Shown here: positions 1 through 8,062 of the stretch, in pieces
Numbering within the stretch: position 1 is the stretch's first letter
Layout of the letters: each line of letters opens with the position of its first letter
Assembly: GCA_022705325.1 (NCBI GenBank)
Contig: JAKJER010000033.1
Location: 1-64,000, forward strand
Reading direction: 5' to 3'
From: Planctomycetota bacterium
GTDB taxonomy: Bacteria > Planctomycetota > Phycisphaerae > SM23-33
Length of the DNA: 64,000 bases
Translations under genes and position numbers: made by a program
Notes under the pieces: generated by a model
What the model was told of the DNA's origin: nothing
Seen by the model: only the letters and a program-made list of their open reading frames with translations
Database searches by the model: none

Positions 1-32
1 TGAAGAAGCAGTACGTACCCAACTTTTTGCGC

Positions 33-91
33 CGTGTCACGCGTCTTCGCTTCGGCTCGCTGCGCTCGCCTCCGCTCCGCCGCGTGACACG
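33..91. repeat. 11-bp perfect inverted repeat near window edge
   Basis: CGTGTCACGCG at 33-43 is repeated as its exact complement at 81-91. The arms enclose about 37 bases of low-complexity CTTCGGCTCG-type sequence. It lies beyond the stop of the minus-strand gene ending at 146. No T-run follows the stem on either strand, so it is not a clear intrinsic terminator. The rest of 1-145 holds no gene that I can support. Confidence 0.5.
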
Positions 92-145
92 ATCATCAAA
101 ACTTACACACAACTAGTTACACTACTACGCACAACAAACAACCAG

Positions 146-2113
146 TCACTCCCCGCACGTCACCCGCACGCGATACTCGGAGATGGTCTGGCCCTTGCGC
201 CAGCTTCGCGGGCCGTCCAGCCAGTTCAGGCTCAGCACGTCGCTGGCCCGCGACCGCTCCGTCCTGCTTGCGCCGACGTACCGCGCGTGCAGGGGGCGCT
301 CGGCGCGGATGTCGATGGCCGAGTCGATCACGATTCGCCGCGCGCCGTCCGCCTCCACCACCTTCCCGCTGAGGGCCTCCACCGTTGTCGTTCGAGCGTC
401 CACGGCGACCTCGCGCCGGCCTTTCTCGTATACCCACGCAGGATTGTTGAGGACGGCGATCTGTCCGGTCGCGATCCGGGCGGTCGTCACCGCCTCCAGC
501 GCGGTCAGGCGCTCGCTCATCGTCCACGAGCCGTCGCTCTCGGAGGCGAAACGCAGCTCGGCCCGCACCGCCCGCCCATGATCCACCGTCAGCGCCGCCT
601 CGAAGCCGTCGGCGCGGTCGCTCACCTTGGCCTCCACCAACGTCACCTTCAGGGGCCCCGAGGGCTTCCCGTCGGCCAGCCGGATCCGCCCCAGGCCGTT
701 GGCCATGTCGGGCGAGACGATCCGGTCCAGCCGGTTGGGCACGCACTGGGCCATCACCACCGGACCCCAGCTCACCGTATGCACAGCCCGCGGCGTGCGG
801 CGCAGGATGATCTTGCCCGCATCCAGCCGCCTCACGCCCAGCCGGGGCGTGAACGAGCGCCGAATCTGTTCCGCCGATCGCAGCGCCAGCCACACCACGG
901 ACAACTGCACCATCCGGTCGCTCTGGCTGGAGGCGAAGAACGTCTCGCCCGGGGCGTAGATCGCCCCGCCGTTGGGCCTGCGCTGCATCGCCTCCATCGT
1001 CTTCAGGCAGCGTCCGGCCAGCTCCCACGCGTCGCCGTCGTGCCCGTAGACGGCCATCAGCACGTGCACGCCGAGCCAGTCGGCGTTGCGGAAGAGCTGC
1101 CAGTCCTGCCCGTTGGGGTACACGTACCCCCCGTCCGGCAGGACCATCCACTTGAGATTCTCGTAGATGCCCGCGGCGTTGAACGCCAGCGCCTCCGGCG
1201 GGCGACGCCCGCTCAGCACGTACTCCTGTGCCTGGGCCATCGTCAGGCCGAACGTCCCCATGTAGTCCGGGTGGACGATGCGGTGATTCTCCAGCGTGAA
1301 GTCGTCGTGGATGTTCGCCCCCTCGAAGACCTCGCACACCTTCCGCCCGTCCACCAGGGCCTGGTTCTTCGCGTCGGCCGGGCGGAGGAACGACGAGATC
1401 ACCCACCGCCAATGGGCCTTCTCCCAGACCGCCCGGCGGGCGTCCGCCGGCATCAGCAGCACGGCCACCATGAGGACCTGGCTGTTCCAGGCGTTCTCCT
1501 CGGCCTTGGTGTCCAGGCGGATCTGGTAGGGCGGATTGGCCTTGGCGATGCGGTCGGCCTCGTGGGCGACCACGCGCCGCACGCCGGCCCGCACGTCGGC
1601 CGGCAGGTCCGCCCAGGCCCACCAGGCCCCGCGACCCAGGATCGCCGTCCACAGCGCCGACTGCCAGTGGTCGCCCCACTTCTTGCCGTCGCCCGTCGGT
1701 CGATCGCCCGTCACGTGCGTCGCCAGGAGGTACCGCATCATGGGCAGGATCGCGCCGGCCAGCAGTTCGTCGCGCGACAGCCCGACGGCCTTGGGATCGT
1801 ACGGCCCGAACCGCCGCAGGAAGCACAGCCCCGCGACCGTGCCCGCGTTGGGACGGATCCAGTGCTCGGTGGACTTGCTCTCGGTGAGCAGCTTCATCGA
1901 GGCGTCGCCCTTCCAGGGTTTGACCTGGCCCAGCAGGAACTTCGCCTGCTTCTGGAGGGCGTCGTACACGCGCTGGTCCGTTCCCTGGAGGTCCACCTGG
2001 CCCTGGGGCAGCACCAGGGGCATGACGGCCTGGCCGTCCGGCCCGGCGGCCGGGCAGAGCACCGCCCAGAAGAGAACCACAAGGCTCGCACCGGCCCGCT
2101 GAGAAAGGTTCAT
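146..2113 (-). CDS. Exported alpha/alpha-toroid-like protein, possibly lyase-related (655 aa)
   Basis: The protein begins with a signal peptide (MNLSQRAGASLVVLFWAVLC) and is predicted to be exported. The first 400 residues are rich in Trp and aromatic helical stretches such as WGDHWQSALWTAILGRGAWW and NPPYQIRLDTKAEENAW. Residues after about 430 look beta-rich. A helical toroid followed by a beta-sandwich resembles heparinase II/III-type and other polysaccharide lyase-like proteins, but I recognise no catalytic signature, so the function is open. The ATG at 2113 was chosen because AAGGAG lies 5 bases upstream; the frame is open further upstream but over the divergent sulfatase gene. The neighbouring sulfatase suggests a joint role in breaking down sulfated polysaccharide. 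Confidence 0.8.
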   Translation of the reverse strand: MNLSQRAGASLVVLFWAVLCPAAGPDGQAVMPLVLPQGQVDLQGTDQRVYDALQKQAKFLLGQVKPWKGDASMKLLTESKSTEHWIRPNAGTVAGLCFLRRFGPYDPKAVGLSRDELLAGAILPMMRYLLATHVTGDRPTGDGKKWGDHWQSALWTAILGRGAWWAWADLPADVRAGVRRVVAHEADRIAKANPPYQIRLDTKAEENAWNSQVLMVAVLLMPADARRAVWEKAHWRWVISSFLRPADAKNQALVDGRKVCEVFEGANIHDDFTLENHRIVHPDYMGTFGLTMAQAQEYVLSGRRPPEALAFNAAGIYENLKWMVLPDGGYVYPNGQDWQLFRNADWLGVHVLMAVYGHDGDAWELAGRCLKTMEAMQRRPNGGAIYAPGETFFASSQSDRMVQLSVVWLALRSAEQIRRSFTPRLGVRRLDAGKIILRRTPRAVHTVSWGPVVMAQCVPNRLDRIVSPDMANGLGRIRLADGKPSGPLKVTLVEAKVSDRADGFEAALTVDHGRAVRAELRFASESDGSWTMSERLTALEAVTTARIATGQIAVLNNPAWVYEKGRREVAVDARTTTVEALSGKVVEADGARRIVIDSAIDIRAERPLHARYVGASRTERSRASDVLSLNWLDGPRSWRKGQTISEYRVRVTCGE

Positions 2114-2239
2114 CGGGTCTCCTTCGTCTTCGGGGTCTCTTTCAGGTACGCGTGCGGCGGGCCTGGATTGCCAGATTCGCGATTCTGGTGCGTTAGGCCA
2201 GTCGAACCGCTCCTTGTCTGACTGGAGAACAGGACCGCC

Positions 2240-3706
2240 ATGACAAACCGCACACTCTCCGTGATCGTTTCCGCCCTGGCCCTGGCATCGCTGGCCGGCG
2301 CCGCGGACAAGCCTGCCACGGCAGGCAGGCCCAACATCGTCTTCATTCTGGCCGACGACATCGGCTACGGCGACCTGGGCTGCTACGGGGCGACCAAGAT
2401 CCAGACGCCCCGCTGCGACAAGCTGGCCAAGGAGGGGCTGCGGTTCACCGATGCGCACTCCCCCGCCGCCGTCTGCACGCCCACCCGCTATGCGTTCATG
2501 ACCGGCCAGTACGCCTGGCGAAAGAAGGGCACGGGCATCCTGCCCGGCATCGCGGGGCTGATCGTGGACCCCAGCCGGACGACCGTGCCGTCGATGCTCA
2601 AGCGGGCCGGCTACGCCACGGGCGTGGTGGGCAAGTGGCACCTGGGGCTGGGCACGACACCCACCGACTACAACATCGAGATCAAGCCCGGGCCCCTGGA
2701 GGTCGGCTTCGACTACGCGTGGCTCCTGCCGGCCACCGGAGACCGCGTGCCCTGCGTCTGGGTGGAGGACCGGCGCGTGGTGAACCTGGACCCAGCCGAC
2801 CCGATCAAGCTGGACTACTCCGTCAAGCGGGGCGAGCCGCGCTCGTTCGTCAACGGCATCCCGCGGATCGGGGGTCAGACCGGGGGCAAGGCCGCCCTGT
2901 GGAAGGACGACGAGATCGCCGACGTCATCACCGCCAAGGCCATCGCCTTCATCGAGAAGAACAAGGACAAGCCGTTCTTCCTGTACCTGCCCACGCACGA
3001 CATCCACGTGCCCCGCGTACCGAACGCGCGCTTCCGCGGCACGAGCCAGGCGGGCGTCCGCGGCGACACGGTCCACTCCTTCGACTGGACGGTCGGGCAG
3101 GTCGTCGACGCCCTGGACCGCCTCAAGCTGACCGAGCGGACGCTGCTGATCGTGACCAGCGACAACGGCGGGGTGCTGGACACCAACGGCCCGGACTCCA
3201 AAAACTCCGGCACGGTCGAGACCAACAACGGCCACGCGCACAACGGCCCGCTGCGGGGCAACAAGGGCAGCGCGTACGAGGGCGGCACGCGCGTGCCGTT
3301 CATCGTCAGTTGGCCCGGGCGGGTCAAGCCGGGCGCCTGCGACGCTCTGATCTGTCACGTCGACATGCTCGCCTCGCTGGCCGCCCTGACCGGGCAGACG
3401 CTGGACGCCGACGCCGGCCCCGACAGCTTCGACGTCCTGCCCGCCCTGCTGGAGGGCAAGGCCGGGCGCGACCACCTGGTCGAACAGGGCAACGTGCTGG
3501 CCCTGCGCCAGGGGCCGTGGAAGCTCATCCCCGCCCCGCCCGCGGGCAAGAAGAGACCCGCCCGCAGCGGCAGCGGCACGCAACTCTACAACCTGGGCGA
3601 CGACATCGGCGAGACCCGCAACCTGGCCGACCAGAACGAGCAGCGTGTCAAGGAGATGACCGCCCTCCTCCAACGCATTCAGCAACAGGGAAAGAGCCGC
3701 CCCTGA
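2240..3706 (+). CDS. Secreted Cys-type sulfatase
   Basis: This 488-residue protein is a type I sulfatase that hydrolyses sulfate esters, probably on polysaccharides, outside the cytoplasm. A signal peptide (MTNRTLSVIVSALALASLAG) precedes the metal-binding motif NIVFILADDIGYGDLGCYG. Cys79 starts the CTPTR signature, the residue converted to formylglycine. VGKWHLGLG and VTSDNGG are further family motifs, and the length is normal. A 20-base palindromic repeat (2311-2330) lies in frame just after the signal peptide and encodes part of KPATAGRP, so it lengthens the mature N-terminus. It is divergent from the toroid-like gene, with 126 bases between the two starts. The natural substrate cannot be read from sequence. 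Confidence 0.95.
   Translation: MTNRTLSVIVSALALASLAGAADKPATAGRPNIVFILADDIGYGDLGCYGATKIQTPRCDKLAKEGLRFTDAHSPAAVCTPTRYAFMTGQYAWRKKGTGILPGIAGLIVDPSRTTVPSMLKRAGYATGVVGKWHLGLGTTPTDYNIEIKPGPLEVGFDYAWLLPATGDRVPCVWVEDRRVVNLDPADPIKLDYSVKRGEPRSFVNGIPRIGGQTGGKAALWKDDEIADVITAKAIAFIEKNKDKPFFLYLPTHDIHVPRVPNARFRGTSQAGVRGDTVHSFDWTVGQVVDALDRLKLTERTLLIVTSDNGGVLDTNGPDSKNSGTVETNNGHAHNGPLRGNKGSAYEGGTRVPFIVSWPGRVKPGACDALICHVDMLASLAALTGQTLDADAGPDSFDVLPALLEGKAGRDHLVEQGNVLALRQGPWKLIPAPPAGKKRPARSGSGTQLYNLGDDIGETRNLADQNEQRVKEMTALLQRIQQQGKSRP
2311..2330. repeat. CCTGCC/GGCAGG palindromic repeat inside sulfatase gene
   Basis: GCCTGCC-AC-GGCAGGCAGGC lies in frame within the sulfatase gene, directly after the signal peptide. 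Variants of the same palindrome occur near 15931, 26181, 33599, 34561 and 56861, always in spacers there. This copy is in coding sequence. Confidence 0.7.
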
Positions 3707-3734
3707 ACGCCCGCAATGCGCCCGCGAAGGTATG

Positions 3735-3854
3735 TTCGTCGTGCGCCCGTGAGGGCGTAGGGCTGCGTCTGGAACGAGATCACTGACCGACCGTCTCACG
3801 GGGGCACTGCAAACGGCGCGCGGTTGTTCGTGGAGCGCCCGTCAGGGCGTGATG
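3735..3854. repeat. Pair of GCGCCCGTNAGGGCG palindromic units
   Basis: Two direct units, TTCGTCGTGCGCCCGTGAGG starting at 3735 and TTCGTGGAGCGCCCGTCAGG starting at 3827, lie in the gap between the convergent sulfatase and CAP genes. Each unit contains a hairpin-forming GCGCCC/GGGCG core. Related cores (GTAGTG..CCCGTAAGGG) occur at 9846-9932 inside another gene. No gene is apparent in 3707-3871. Confidence 0.6.
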
Positions 3855-3871
3855 ACGGAAAGACCCCCCGC

Positions 3872-4312
3872 TTAGCGCGGCTTGGCGAAGTCCACCACCC
3901 AGTACGCCCCCGACTTGCCCACGCCGATCTCCTTGTAGTTCTTGCCCAGGATGATCGCGCGGTGCCCGGAGGAATTCATCCAGCCTTTGACCACGGAGGC
4001 GGCGTTGGGAAAGCCCTTGGCGATGATCTCGCCGCAGGCGGACCACTTGTACTTCTTGGCGCTCATCCGCTGACCGGGGGAGCGCCCGTCGGCGTTGTGG
4101 GAGAACTTCTTGTGCTTGGCCATGTACAGGGCGTAATCCTGGGCGGCCCCGGTGAGTTTGGAGTCGAGCGTCACGGGCTTGAGCTTGTGCTTGGCCCGTT
4201 CCTTGTTGATCAGATCGCGGACCTCGTCGCGGACGTCCGCGGAAAAGGCGGACGAGGCCGGAAACAACACCAGCAGACAAGCCAGCAGGCAGCGGCGCCG
4301 CGTGAGAGGCAT
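3872..4312 (-). CDS. Secreted CAP/SCP domain protein
   Basis: This 146-residue protein has a signal peptide (MPLTRRRCLLACLLVLFPAS, cleavage after about SAFSA) and a single CAP (SCP/PR-1, YkwD-like) domain. Typical features are the N-terminal helix RDEVRDLINKERAKHKLKPV, a central ACGEIIAKG segment and the C-terminal motif SSGHRAIILGKNYKEIGVG. CAP proteins are extracellular; some bind lipids or act as peptidase-like proteins, and no specific role can be assigned. The ATG at 4312 was chosen for the signal peptide and a purine-rich GGAAAGGA upstream. It is convergent with the sulfatase and divergent from the metallo-beta-lactamase-fold gene. Confidence 0.93.
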   Translation of the reverse strand: MPLTRRRCLLACLLVLFPASSAFSADVRDEVRDLINKERAKHKLKPVTLDSKLTGAAQDYALYMAKHKKFSHNADGRSPGQRMSAKKYKWSACGEIIAKGFPNAASVVKGWMNSSGHRAIILGKNYKEIGVGKSGAYWVVDFAKPR

Positions 4313-4405
4313 GGGGTCGTCCTTTCCTGTTGAACAACCGAAAGGAGTGTACCACCCCTCCGGCCGGTCGTAGAATAACAAAATAGCGATTTTCGGGAGC
4401 CTTCC

Positions 4406-5173
4406 ATGACCATGAGCGACATCGCGGAGACGCCCCAGATCCTCGAGCCCGCGCCGGGCCTGTTCGTCCGCCAGGCGGTGGACAACATCACCTGGGCCGA
4501 CATGGGCGACTACATCCTTGTCGTCGACGCCCTGGAGCAGGCGGACCTGGAGGACGAGGTCGTGGGCGTCATCGAGCGGACGGTCGGCGACGATCCGGTC
4601 CGTTGCCTGATCAACACGCACACGCACTATGACCACGTAGCCCTCAACGAGGCGTTCCGCCGGCGCTATGACACCGAGATCATCAACAAGGCCACCAGCG
4701 AGATCCCCGACGAGGGGCGGTGGTTCACCGGCCCGCGCCGCCGCGCGGTCATGACCCCCATGGTCGGCTGCCACACCGACGAGGACTGCGTGGTCTGGTT
4801 CCCCGAGGACCGCGTCCTGCTGGTGGGCGATATCTTCGGCTGGGGGATCATCCCCCTGGTCGGGCGGCTGAACCGCGACTCGCTTCGCCTTCTGGAGGAC
4901 ACCTACGCCCGCCTGATCGAACTCGACGCCCGGACGGTCGTGCCCGGGCACGGGCCGCTGTGCACCACGCTGGAGCTGCGCCGCTGGGTGGATTATCTCC
5001 ACGGCCTGATCGGCACGATCCAGGCCGCCTGCCGGGCCGGGCAGAGCGACGAGCGGATCCTGGCCGAAACCGCGCCGCCCGACGACATGCATCACTGGTG
5101 GCGATTCCTGAAGTGGAAACACGCCGACACCGTGCAGAAGGTGTTGCGCTCGGTGAGACGGGGCGTGCTGTGA
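4406..5173 (+). CDS. MBL-fold metallohydrolase
   Basis: This 255-residue protein has the metallo-beta-lactamase fold with the zinc motif THTHYDH at residues 71-77. Later elements are a conserved Asp in LLVGDIFGWG and a VPGHG near residue 180, which match the remaining metal ligands of the family. There is no signal peptide, so it is probably cytoplasmic. The substrate is unknown; related enzymes include glyoxalase II-like and alkyl-sulfatase or lactonase-like hydrolases. GGGAG six bases before the ATG at 4406 supports that start over the in-frame ATG six bases later. It is convergent with the esterase gene, with a 52-base gap holding an ATTG-type inverted repeat. Confidence 0.92.
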   Translation: MTMSDIAETPQILEPAPGLFVRQAVDNITWADMGDYILVVDALEQADLEDEVVGVIERTVGDDPVRCLINTHTHYDHVALNEAFRRRYDTEIINKATSEIPDEGRWFTGPRRRAVMTPMVGCHTDEDCVVWFPEDRVLLVGDIFGWGIIPLVGRLNRDSLRLLEDTYARLIELDARTVVPGHGPLCTTLELRRWVDYLHGLIGTIQAACRAGQSDERILAETAPPDDMHHWWRFLKWKHADTVQKVLRSVRRGVL

Positions 5174-5175
5174 TC

Positions 5176-5223
5176 GTCGATTGCCGGTTTTCGATCTGCG
5201 ACGGAGGCCGAGCGTCAATCGAC
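5176..5223. repeat. ATTG-type inverted repeat between convergent genes
   Basis: GTCGATTG at 5176-5183 is inverted as CAATCGAC at 5216-5223. This fills the short gap between two convergent genes, where it could act as a bidirectional stop. The same GTCGATTG core recurs at 14920-14989. Confidence 0.45.
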
Positions 5224-5225
5224 AA

Positions 5226-6176
5226 TCATTTCATCGGGTGCTTCTTGAAGAACTCCCAGATGATGTCGTTGGCGGAGATGTCCCTGGTGGACTTGCCCAG
5301 GCGGGCCGCTCCGAGGGCCCGTCCGGGCCAGGTGTGCCCGCCGTTCTGAACGGTGTAGAGGATCACCTCCGCCCCGCTCGGTCCGGCCGGCCAGACCTTT
5401 CGCGTCACGGTCGTGCCGTCGTCGGCGGCGGTGTCGGGGAGCTTCTCGGCGGCGCCGGGCTTGCCGCAGCCGTTCAGGCGGGCCCAGGCGCTCAGCGTGT
5501 CTTCGACCGATTTGACGCGGATGAACGTCTGGCGGGCGTCCTTGAACCCCTCGTACGGCACGAACGTGTCGGCCGTCCCGTGGAAGTGGAGCACCGGCAC
5601 GGACCGGGCGGGTTTGGGCTCGGCGTCGCCCATGGTCCCGCCGACGGCCGCGATGGCGGCGATCCGCCCGGACAGCTCCGCCGCCAGGCGGTAGACCATC
5701 ATCCCGCCGTTGGACATGCCCGTGGCGTAGACGCGCTTGGGGTCCACGTTGACGACGCCGGCCAGGTCGTCCAGCACGGCGGCCGAATAGGCGACGTCGT
5801 CGGCCCGCTTCTCTCCCGCTCGCGGCGGGGCCAGCCCGGCGTTCCAGAAGAGCACCGCCTTGCCCAGCCCCGTCCCGTTGGGGTAGACGGCGATGAAGCC
5901 TTCCTTGTCGGCCTTGTCGTTGAGCCCGCAGAAAGCGGCCATGATGACCGCGTTGGTGAACCCGCCGTGATAGGCGAGCACGACCGGCGTGGGCCGGGCG
6001 GGGTCGTACGTCTTGGGGACATGCACGCGGTAGGTCCGCGCGGCGCCGCCCGACTGGATCGTCCGTTCGTAGTCGCCCGCGGTCAAGGCCTTGGCGGGCG
6101 CGGAGGCGGCCTGCGTGGCGGGCCCGGCCGACGGGACGATCAACGTAATCAACAGAGCGCTCAGATAGTGGATCAT
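5226..6176 (-). CDS. Secreted PHB-depolymerase/feruloyl-esterase-like hydrolase (LpqC family)
   Basis: A signal peptide starts at MIHYLSALLITLIVPSAGPA. The 316-residue protein has an alpha/beta-hydrolase fold of the polyhydroxybutyrate depolymerase/LpqC type. TPVVLAYHGG contains the oxyanion region, YATGMSNGGMM the nucleophile elbow with the catalytic Ser, HFHGTADTFVPYEG a probable Asp loop, and NGGHTWPG the catalytic His. Members cleave ester bonds of polyesters or of feruloylated and acetylated polysaccharides. Given the sulfatases and glycosidases nearby, a carbohydrate esterase role is likely but not proven. The ATG at 6176 was chosen because it begins the signal peptide; no strong ribosome binding site is visible. 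Confidence 0.92.
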   Translation of the reverse strand: MIHYLSALLITLIVPSAGPATQAASAPAKALTAGDYERTIQSGGAARTYRVHVPKTYDPARPTPVVLAYHGGFTNAVIMAAFCGLNDKADKEGFIAVYPNGTGLGKAVLFWNAGLAPPRAGEKRADDVAYSAAVLDDLAGVVNVDPKRVYATGMSNGGMMVYRLAAELSGRIAAIAAVGGTMGDAEPKPARSVPVLHFHGTADTFVPYEGFKDARQTFIRVKSVEDTLSAWARLNGCGKPGAAEKLPDTAADDGTTVTRKVWPAGPSGAEVILYTVQNGGHTWPGRALGAARLGKSTRDISANDIIWEFFKKHPMK

Positions 6177-6256
6177 GGTCTTAAGGATACGCCCGCCGGG
6201 CGGCAAAGGTTACACTCAGTCGGCGCGGTTCCCGGCGGTACATGCCTCTGAATGTC

Positions 6257-6286
6257 TGGCCGCGGGGCGCCCGTCGGGGATACAAT
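6257..6286 (+). promoter_or_regulatory. Possible sigma70 promoter for the AmmeMemoRadiSam locus
   Basis: TACAAT at 6281-6286 matches five of six -10 bases and lies 24 bases before the ATG at 6310. The -35 region (about 6257-6263, TGGCCGC) is poor. Only the -10 is convincing. Confidence 0.3.
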
Positions 6287-6309
6287 AGCCCCACCAAGAG
6301 GGTCCTGTC

Positions 6310-7923
6310 ATGAAGCGAGCCGTTCTTGCGTGTTGCGTGTTGGCCGCCGCCCTGGGCGGGTGCGAGTCCCAGTCGCCTCCGCCGCCGGGCCGGGCCGCCA
6401 GCAGGCCCGCCAAGGTCCGCCCCGCCTCAGTGGCCGGCCTGTTCTACCCCAGCCGACGCGAGGACCTCCAGGCCGAGATCGACAAGCACCTGGCCAAGGC
6501 CCCCGACAGCGAGTTGGCCGGCCTGCGGGCCCTGGTCTGCCCTCATGCGGGTTACGAGTTCTCCGGACCGGTCGCCGCCTATGCCTACCGTCAGCTCCGC
6601 GGGCGAGACGTCAAGACCGTCGTCGTGCTGGGTTGCAGCCATTACGCCATGTTCTCCGGCGGCTGCATGGGCGACCACACCGCCTGGGCCACCCCGTTGG
6701 GCGAGGTCCCCCTCTCGCCCCTGGTGGACGAACTTGACGGGCGCGAGCCCTTCGCCCGCGTGCTGTCGGCCCGCGTTCAGCGACCCGACTGGTGGCGGCA
6801 ATCGCCGGCGGAGCTGCCCCCCTTCGGGCAGGACACCCCCATCACCTGGGAGCACTCGCTGGAGGTCCAGGTGCCGTTTCTTCAGCGAGTGCTGGGGACG
6901 TTCGAGCTGGCGCCCGTGGTCTTCGGCGAGGTCGATACCGCCCGGGCCGCCGACGTGCTCGACAAGTGCCTGGACGCCCGCACGCTCGTGGTGGCCAGCA
7001 CCGACCTGAGCCATTTCCTCCCACAGGAGACCGCCCGCAAACGCGACACCGCAACCGTCAAGACGATCTGCGATCTGGAGGGCGACGCCGTCGGCGGCCA
7101 CGACGCCTGCGGGCACACAGCCGTCAAGGTCCTGCTCGAACTGGCCCGGCGCAACAAGTGGCAGGCCCACTACCTGGACTACCGCAACAGCGGCGACACG
7201 GCGGGCAATCCGTCGCGGGTGGTCGGCTACGCGGCGATCGCGTTCACGGGCCCGCCTGGCACGCGCAAGCCCCTGCCGCCCAAGCCGAACCGCCCGGCGG
7301 CTGCCCCTCGGACGCCCCCCGCGGCCCCAGGCGAGACGGCCGCGCCGGCCTCCCAGCCGGCCCACTATTCCCCCGCGGATCGCAAGGCCCTGCTGGCCCT
7401 GGCCCGGCGCTCCGTTCTGGCCGCCGCCAGGGGCGAGCCGCTGCCCGACCCGTCCGCCGCCGGCCTGAGCGAACTGTGCGCCCAGCCCAAGGGTTGCTTC
7501 GTGACCCTCAACCGCGACGGGCGCCTCCGCGGATGTATCGGCAACATCCTGCCCCACAAGCCCCTGGCCCAGGCCGTCGTTGACAACGCCGTCAGCGCGG
7601 CCCTCCGGGACCACCGCTTTCGCCCGGTCACCACCGACGAGGTCGATAAGCTCCACATCGAGATCAGCGTGCTGACCGCCCCCCAGCCGCTGGACTTCTC
7701 CTCGCCCCAGGACCTGCTGGCCAGGCTCCGTCCCCACATCGACGGCGTGATCCTCCAGGTCGGCAAGTTCAACGCCACATTCCTGCCCCAGGTCTGGCAG
7801 CAGATCGGCGACAAGGAAGAATTCCTCAACCAACTCGCCTACAAGGCCGGCCTCCAGCCCAGCGCCTGGCAGATGGACAACGCGAAGGTGCTGACCTACC
7901 AGGCGGAAGCGTTCGAGGAATGA
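6310..7923 (+). CDS. AmmeMemoRadiSam system B-A fusion (MEMO1-like + AMMECR1-like), predicted lipoprotein
   Basis: This 537-residue protein joins two conserved families of uncertain function. Residues of about 36-305 form a MEMO1-like domain related to extradiol dioxygenases: FYPSRREDLQAEI, CPHAGYEFSGPVAAYAYRQL, VVLGCSHYAMFSGG and ASTDLSHFLP. A Pro/Ala-rich linker follows. Residues of about 355-535 form an AMMECR1-like domain: GCFVTLNRDGRLRGCIGNI, AVVDNAVSAALRDHRFRPV and IEISVLTAPQPL. The N-terminus MKRAVLACCVLAAALGGCES has a lipobox (LGGC), so export and lipidation are predicted. GAGGG before the ATG supports the start. The radical SAM partner lies 2.7 kb downstream on the same strand. The fusion of A and B is known in the family; the signal peptide is the notable part. 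Confidence 0.93.
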   Translation: MKRAVLACCVLAAALGGCESQSPPPPGRAASRPAKVRPASVAGLFYPSRREDLQAEIDKHLAKAPDSELAGLRALVCPHAGYEFSGPVAAYAYRQLRGRDVKTVVVLGCSHYAMFSGGCMGDHTAWATPLGEVPLSPLVDELDGREPFARVLSARVQRPDWWRQSPAELPPFGQDTPITWEHSLEVQVPFLQRVLGTFELAPVVFGEVDTARAADVLDKCLDARTLVVASTDLSHFLPQETARKRDTATVKTICDLEGDAVGGHDACGHTAVKVLLELARRNKWQAHYLDYRNSGDTAGNPSRVVGYAAIAFTGPPGTRKPLPPKPNRPAAAPRTPPAAPGETAAPASQPAHYSPADRKALLALARRSVLAAARGEPLPDPSAAGLSELCAQPKGCFVTLNRDGRLRGCIGNILPHKPLAQAVVDNAVSAALRDHRFRPVTTDEVDKLHIEISVLTAPQPLDFSSPQDLLARLRPHIDGVILQVGKFNATFLPQVWQQIGDKEEFLNQLAYKAGLQPSAWQMDNAKVLTYQAEAFEE

Positions 7924-8062
7924 ACACAGAGAACGTCCAACAGTGAAATGGTCACTCTTCAATGATCAAGGAAGAAACGCCGCAGCATGTCTTGACTTGG
8001 ACATTGGATCTTGAACGTTCATCTGTTCAGCCCTCTTCATTCACGGCTTCCGGCGTCCCGCT

